From Suillus spraguei (taxonomy: Eukaryota > Basidiomycota > Agaricomycetes > Boletales > Suillaceae), in NCBI GenBank assembly GCA_016800925.1, contig JABCPU010000013.1, positions 62,001-126,000 on the forward strand: a stretch of 64,000 nt of DNA, written 5' to 3'. A program made the position numbers and the translations under genes. A model generated the notes under the pieces. The model was not told the DNA's origin. It was given only the letters and a program-made list of their open reading frames with translations, and ran no database searches. This document shows positions 58,443-64,000 of the stretch, in pieces; the stretch's first letter is position 1, and the number at the start of each line of letters is the position of its first letter.

Positions 58443-61158
58443 CTATGGATGATCAGACATAATGTAAATACTCCCATCTTTGGTCACCTTGTCGCCAAGC
58501 GTCCGTATTCTTCCAGTTCGCAGTAACATGTTGCGAAAACGTGACATGTTCATCATAGGACTTGGAGATTCACTTTTGGCAGGAATATTCTCAAAGTCGA
58601 CCTCGTAGCCCATTAAACGTGGCCTGCGCTTCTTGTCAATGCTCTGGGAGAGCGACGCGTCCAGTATTTTGCTTGAATCTTTGGATGTCCTACGCGAAGA
58701 TGATCGCCTGATGCTTGGACCCTCTTCGTGTGACTCCCTAATATTCAATGCGACGGCGTGGTTCCTCTTGCCATTTGGGACGGAGGATCTTACTCTTTCG
58801 TCTTTATTGACGGGTCTTGCGGGCCCAGGTTCCAGTGCTTCATCCGCCACAACTTTCCTGCGCTTGTGAGAAGCGAGTGGAGACGAAGATGTGGGCGATT
58901 CCCGTCTTCTTTTATGCGTCTCGGATGTCTTGTCAAGCACTTCTGTAGCCTTGCCTTTGCCCTTCCAAGAGTTCATGAAACTAGGTGCCTTCCAAGCCTC
59001 TGCATCATGTGAAGGGGCCCGGCTTGTTGGTTCGCCTGGAGGTGGGGTTGTTTGTATAACAGAGGGTATGACTTCGGACTGGGATAATGAAAGACTAGGG
59101 GAACCAGAGAACAAGGAATGCATAGATGAATTGGAGGGTTGTGGTGAATTATTCCTTGTGGGCCTGTATTCGTCCAATGAGTCTTCGGGTGCTTGTGAGG
59201 GTGTGGTATGCACGGGAATTTCGACATTATCGACCGCATCAACATCCATCACATCCGTATCTTCAGCCGTCGATGGTCGAAGGACTCGGAGCGCATCTGC
59301 GTTGGTGTCGGACGGTTGATGATCGCCGTGGTCAAGTCTCTCATGAACGTCCCAGTTGATGACACCTGGAGAAGAAGCACGATCACCGCCCCAATGACTC
59401 TCGAGTTGGTCACCTGGAAGCATCAGCGAAGCTCCACGACCTGTGACAACAGCGGGTGTCGACGTTGGTCCTGGCTTGAATTCTTGCGTCAGCTGGGATG
59501 GAAATAGGGGTCGATGTGACTGTGATTGAGAGAGTAGTTGTGATGGAGGTTCCGACCGTGGTTGAGATTGAGACTGAGATTGAGTTCCCGAAGTATCAGA
59601 ATTGGGGACGAGAATTTGAGTTGGACCTGAGTGATCGGCAGGTAATGGAGGCACACCAGGATGAGGAACTCTTCGCTTTATGTTTATACGAATGGGAATA
59701 GGAATTGAAGAAGGTGGCACAGGCATGGGAGACGAGTCTAAAGAGGATGGAGGAAGAATCGGCCGTCTGATGCGCTGCGCGGGTGTGGGCGGGCGAAGTG
59801 GCGAAGTAGTAGGGGGTGTAGATGGTTCGTGGAGGAAACCGTTTTCCCCTGCCGAAGCTTTTACGTTTGCGTGGCCGTTTGGAAGGTTGTCATCTCCGTC
59901 ATGCGCTGGAGATGGCAGTACTCTAGCAGGGCTTCCGGGTGCAGATGAAGGCCATTCTGAGATTCCGGGTGTAGTCTGCTCATTTATGCCTCGCTCAGGT
60001 GTGCGTGTGCGTGGCGGGGTACATGGTTGAGACCTTGCGACTGCATTTCGGTGAAAGTCAACGCTCTGATACATTTTACTTGTAATGTGAGACTTACCAA
60101 CAATCACATTATCAGCAGATCCACGCTCTTCGACAGGCAGCTGGCCCATTTGAGGTTTTCCTACGCATAAATTAAGCATATGGGAAATTTATTGAGCTGC
60201 ATACGTACCACCGGCAAATGTTTCCACTTCGTCATCAACGCAAGGCTTCATTGTACATGTCCAGATGTCTTTCTCGGCACGCTGACAAACATAGTTCAAT
60301 GAATGGATTTTCACGAACTTCACATACTTACCGCCCAGCGCTTGCGATATTCCCTCATCAGATCGACCTTTCGAACAGGAGGTTCCGGCGTAATATGAGG
60401 TGGATTGCGTTCTGGTTCCTGAGCCTGAATTATGGGAGGTGCTTCCACATGGTCGATGGCTGGACAGATTTCTTGGAGTTGCGAATCTGCTGCATTTTGT
60501 TTATCACGCTTTAAAACATCCCTGTTGCATTTCAGAGAGTGCTCATACAAAGATTTATTGACACTCACCCGCCATCGCCACCTTGTCGGAGCCCGCGAAC
60601 CCATGCCTTTACTCGAGAGTTCGTTTCAATGTCCTGCGGGGAGCTGAAAACGCCTGAACCAGAGCCAACAAACTTGACAACACCAACTTCTAGAGCTATA
60701 TGAGGTTCTTCGCTTAGATTCGAACGATTATTCCCAACGGGAATTCGTACGAAGATAGGGCGAAATTGTCCTATTAAAAAAATGGCGTGCTTTGCTTCTG
60801 TGAGCCTGCGACCTTGGAAATCCCTGCACCAACACGTCAGACAGCAGTCAGCAAGAGCCAAGTACGAAACTCACTTCATATACTGCAACACAGCGTCTTT
60901 AGTGAAACACACAGGAATCCTGTATTCCTTGTCGGACACTCTCCCCATATTACTGCGTCTGCGTTGTACGTCAAAAACTGCAGCAGTCAGTACTGAGCAT
61001 AGAAAATGAGTAGAAGTACGTACATCGATTATTTGAACTCTCTTTTTCTTGCTAGGTGAAATGGTTTCGATAGGGACATCAGTAAATGACTTTCCGCATG
61101 TTTCGGCGACTTTGATGATGTACTGCGATATCCATTGGGCAGGAATGGACTCGGACAT
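58443..61158 (-). CDS. Shelterin TPP1/Est3-like OB-fold protein
   Basis: The start is placed at 61158 (MSESIPAQWISQYIIKVAET). N-terminal exons give SPSKKKRVQIIDV, FDVQRRRSNMGRVSDKEYRI with PVCFTKDAVLQYMK, GRRLTEAKHAIFLIGQF and IALEVGVVKFVGSGSGVFSS. The order of strands and the LEV..F.F.GS ending resemble the OB fold of TPP1/Est3 proteins, which tie POT1 to telomerase at chromosome ends. The following 578-codon exon region (58443-60179) is disordered, Pro/Ser/Thr-rich and basic, and ends with FENIPAKSESPSPMMNMSRF and IRTLGDKVTKDGSIYIMS, which may be a short partner-binding segment. A nuclear telomere role is inferred from the fold alone. An intron near 60979-61021 was placed by frame (joins IIDV to LFDV). 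Confidence 0.55.
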
Positions 61159-63311
61159 CACGGCGCGAAGGGTGAGACCTTTGGGCTTCTAGGGGAAATT
61201 GACTGAGCAACACAACGCGGTATGTCACGCGTGTTGTCACATTTTGTCACGTCGCCTGCGTCCACAACCACAAGTTACCGGCCACTGCGACCACTCAATG
61301 ATATAGTACCTCTATACCCTTTTCTTTGTTTACCGAATTCACCGTATAATAGGTAACATTGATTTCGTGACGTTGCTTGAGAGGCACGAAAGCCCCAAAT
61401 TCTCAGCAGTCAACCGGAGTGGGCCAGTGACAGAACTTAAGTTCCTCCGAGTCCTTTCCGAGCGTCCAACAGAATTCAACAATCCAGGAATACTTTTGGC
61501 TGTTGTTCAGCTGATCCTGTTGTCCTCCACTGATTCTGCTTCCATGTCATAAAATGGTATTCTTAATAAAGTATGAGAGGTGTGCCATCGTGACTCGTGA
61601 GTGACTCGGAATGCTTTCATTGCTCTCCCCAGCGTGGCACGTTCACCATGCACGGTGGTTATACTGACTTTAATATCCGGATTGTTATGGTTTTGACCCT
61701 TGGAAGTTTCACATACGACTATGCTTTCAGTGCCATCTCCGATACCTTCCAAGGACAACCTGGTTTTCTTTAGGACAATCTCGCAGATACTGCTCTTGTT
61801 TGCATCTTTGGCAGAGCGCTTTATTTTTCAGGCAGAAATATACTTTTTCCCTGTGGCCTTCTTGTCGGCCAACGTGGTATTCATCATTTTATTGCCCGGA
61901 CCGATCATCTGACCTGATACAAGGGGCTTGGAGGATCGTTTTCGACTGCAAGCTGGGTCGGTGTAAAGACTGTTTATTCCAATCTCAGTTTTCAGCGGTG
62001 CTTCCCTCTTGGTTTCCCGAGTTCCCGCAGTGGTGTAAGGATCATTACGTATTTAAGATTCTCCAACTGACGATTTCATCAAGCACTCACTGGGATCTTC
62101 GCCACACACATCTGCCCGCAGGGAACGGCGTTCTCAAGGATCGACGCGTTCCTTTCGACTGTGGCGTTCCTGCAAGCAGGGCCACCTGCGCTCTCCACTA
62201 TCAGATTGTACTATTGAGTACGTGATACTTATCTGCCTAACTACGGTTCATATTACGACTCTATGGCATTCGCCCGAGGTAAACCTACCGCGTTCAAATG
62301 TCTTTACCGCTGGACTGTTTTACGACATAGACGTAGATGAAGGGGCTTTCACTTGAAGAAGGTTTGGGGATGATGTGGAGGAGGAGCAGGCTCGTGACGA
62401 ACTTATGAATCAAACATCACTGTAGAGAAGGAAGGTATCTAACGCAGAAGATATTTAGTACGGCCAAGTCACAGTACCGGCAACTTATGCGAAGTCTAGT
62501 CATTCTTTCAATCGTGGTATTGACATATCGGAACAACGCAAATTAGATCAGGTCATGTCATTTACTGCATGCTTGATGTGTCCAGTTCAAAAAAAAAAAA
62601 TTTCCACCAGTGATGCTTCTTACAATGCGTATTGTTGTCAGTGATAAAATGAATATAACCTACACTGGAAAGTGTGCCCTGAACACCAGTAAATGAGCAA
62701 TAGGCAGGGCTGATTCCTCGGGACACGAGTATCAGTTGTGAACCCTGGGATTGTGATCATAGATTATCACTACTCCCTTCGATAAATATTGAATGAAAGA
62801 AGAGTCAGAGTGCCGCAAAATATAACTGTGAACATTATTCAACAATAAGGTGCCACAAGACCGACCACTGCCAGTGAGGAATTGACGGCTCGTTGATTTG
62901 GAAGGAACACTGCGTCCTCTTCAATGAATGCGGCAGATGGAGACGACAGCAGTACATACCTCTGTAGATGGTGATACATATGGAAAGTCATCGTAGTCGA
63001 ATCACGAAAGCTCGAGATGCAGAAATGGTACTTGGTTGCTGTGGGTAATCCATCCAGAATCGTGCACTTCTCCCCCATTCGTAAGCATATGCAAGTGGGG
63101 ACATCGACTGTGTGCTGCAAATCACTCGTGGGATGCCGCAGGTGGGGATGTAAGGTGAGTATTGCATCAACAACCGTTTGCAATGAGGTCCTCATGAACA
63201 GACTGACATGTTGATGGCCTTGTTACCTATCTCTGAGCCCCCGGCAGAGTTTATATCGGCACGCCCAGAGTTGCGACAAGATAATAGATCAATGTAATAG
63301 CAGTAGTTCGA
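61159..63311. other. Intergenic 2.1-kb stretch with unassigned frames
   Basis: Short frames at 61507-61758 (minus, 83 codons), 61700-61912 and 61800-62225 (plus) and 62839-63195 (minus, 118 codons) lack motifs and splice partners. An A-run lies at 62589-62600. The stretch 63083-63103 shares a 21-nt match, inverted, with the duplicated segment at 51533-51553. No gene is supported. Confidence 0.35.
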
Positions 63312-64000
63312 TCAATCTAGAACTGCGTACTTCCTCAGACTTTCTGGTATAGCATCTCCTAGCCCTTTTGACTCCAACCATTTCTTGGAGAACAAACGGC
63401 TCTGGTATCGATATGCACCGTCGCAAAGTACAGTTACAACTTTGGAACCTGACAGAGCTTCAACTTGGGCGGTGAAATGTAGTTGACCTCCGTACTTACC
63501 CTTGCCTAGCTTTTGAGCAAGTTCTACAGCTGCAACAACATTCAGCGCTGAGGAAGCGCCCAGGTACAGGCCTTCGCTATCAAGAAGCTGATACACCATG
63601 GATATTGACTTCTCGTCTGATATGTGCAGAGCTCCCGACAAGTCATTGATAAAAATACCCAGGTTATTTGTGATACGGCCTTGACCAATACCTGTGCGAT
63701 TGCAAAATAGAGCGTTCAGCTATGTTGACTCGCGGTAGATAGAAAAAGTTCAACCTTCTGTGATTGAACTTCCACCACGCTCAATGAGTTTTCCACCGGA
63801 AGAGACATATTTGTACAAGACACTGCCAGGCGGATCGGCAAGCCATACCTGCGTCTTAGGGCTCTTTTCCTTCAGAAACTTGCCAACTCCAGCTAGAGTA
63901 CCACCTGTACCAGTTGAGCAAATAAAACCGTCGATGTCACCCTTCGTCTGTTCCCATATTTCGGGTCCAGTAGAGATGTAGTGCGCGTACGCATTGGCGG
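63312..64000 (-). CDS. Cysteine synthase-like PLP-dependent enzyme (3' part only)
   Basis: The gene runs off the window's right end, so only the C-terminal half is seen. Readable parts are [80 protein letters not shown] and [30 protein letters not shown] is the glycine-rich PLP phosphate-binding loop of the cysteine synthase/cystathionine beta-synthase fold, and [12 protein letters not shown] is the substrate-loop region near the C-terminus. It ends RKYAVLD. The enzyme would make cysteine from O-acetylserine (or a related substrate) and sulfide. One intron lies at about 63691-63756. The active-site lysine lies in the missing N-terminal part. Confidence 0.88.

Noticed and set aside
59208..60030. 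Plus-strand open frames opposite the TPP1-like gene
   Set aside because: They mirror the low-complexity Ser/Pro-rich coding exon on the minus strand and have no motif or splice support.
63083..63103. A 21-nt inverted match (AGCATATGCAAGTGGGGACAT minus its first base) to the duplicated segment at 51533-51553
   Set aside because: Similarity does not extend beyond this short word, so a third copy cannot be claimed.

Overview
The window looks like nuclear DNA of a basidiomycete fungus, most likely an Agaricomycete (mushroom-forming). Genes are split by many 45-75 nt introns with GTGAGT/GTAAGT donors. The gene families fit as well: a chitin synthase, an alpha-type kinase with an N-terminal cysteine-rich region, a giant DUF3712/LEA-type protein, paired P-loop GTPases, and an integrase-core protein. 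All functions were read by eye from translated exons; no database search was run.

Layout. 1-6.4 kb: a CDCA7-type zinc-finger/DDT/WHIM chromatin protein and a multi-pass membrane protein. 7.1-8.4 kb: a transposon-like relic and four tandem class II tRNA-like units, each followed by a T-run. 9.1-10.9 kb: TRM11, the tRNA m2G10 methyltransferase subunit. 11.3-17.0 kb: two tandem paralogous MFS transporters (SLC49/FLVCR-like). 17.8-19.3 kb: an R3H-associated-domain protein. 22.4-27.8 kb: a U1-type zinc-finger (WBP4-like) splicing protein and a chitin synthase. 29.6-39.2 kb: one very large gene for a Tag1-like DUF3712 protein. 42.1-50.1 kb: two divergent GTPase genes. 52.1-58.0 kb: a long inverted repeat enclosing an alpha-kinase gene and a complete integrase-core gene. 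58.4-61.2 kb: a shelterin TPP1/Est3-like OB-fold protein. 63.3-64.0 kb: the 3' end of a cysteine synthase-like gene.

The most unusual feature is inside the plus-strand GTPase gene (46212-50119). Between two ordinary exons lie 33 consecutive introns of 56-73 nt, separated by 32 exons of exactly three nucleotides. Every one is bounded by an AG acceptor and a GT donor (22 of 32 donors are exactly GTGAGT), and all are in phase 0. Read together they add 32 codons without a stop and join in frame to the exons on both sides. The complete model is 456 codons in 42 exons. Neighbouring introns can be nearly identical while the codons between them differ. This suggests that introns were copied into nearly every codon boundary of an older exon.

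Other notable points: a duplicated segment shared by 39.3-41.4 kb and 50.3-52.0 kb; a one-base deletion plus GT-to-GC donor change in one MFS paralog; AG|GTAAG ratchet-like repeats upstream of the integrase gene; and a cluster of palindromic TTTAGAAC motifs between the divergent GTPases.
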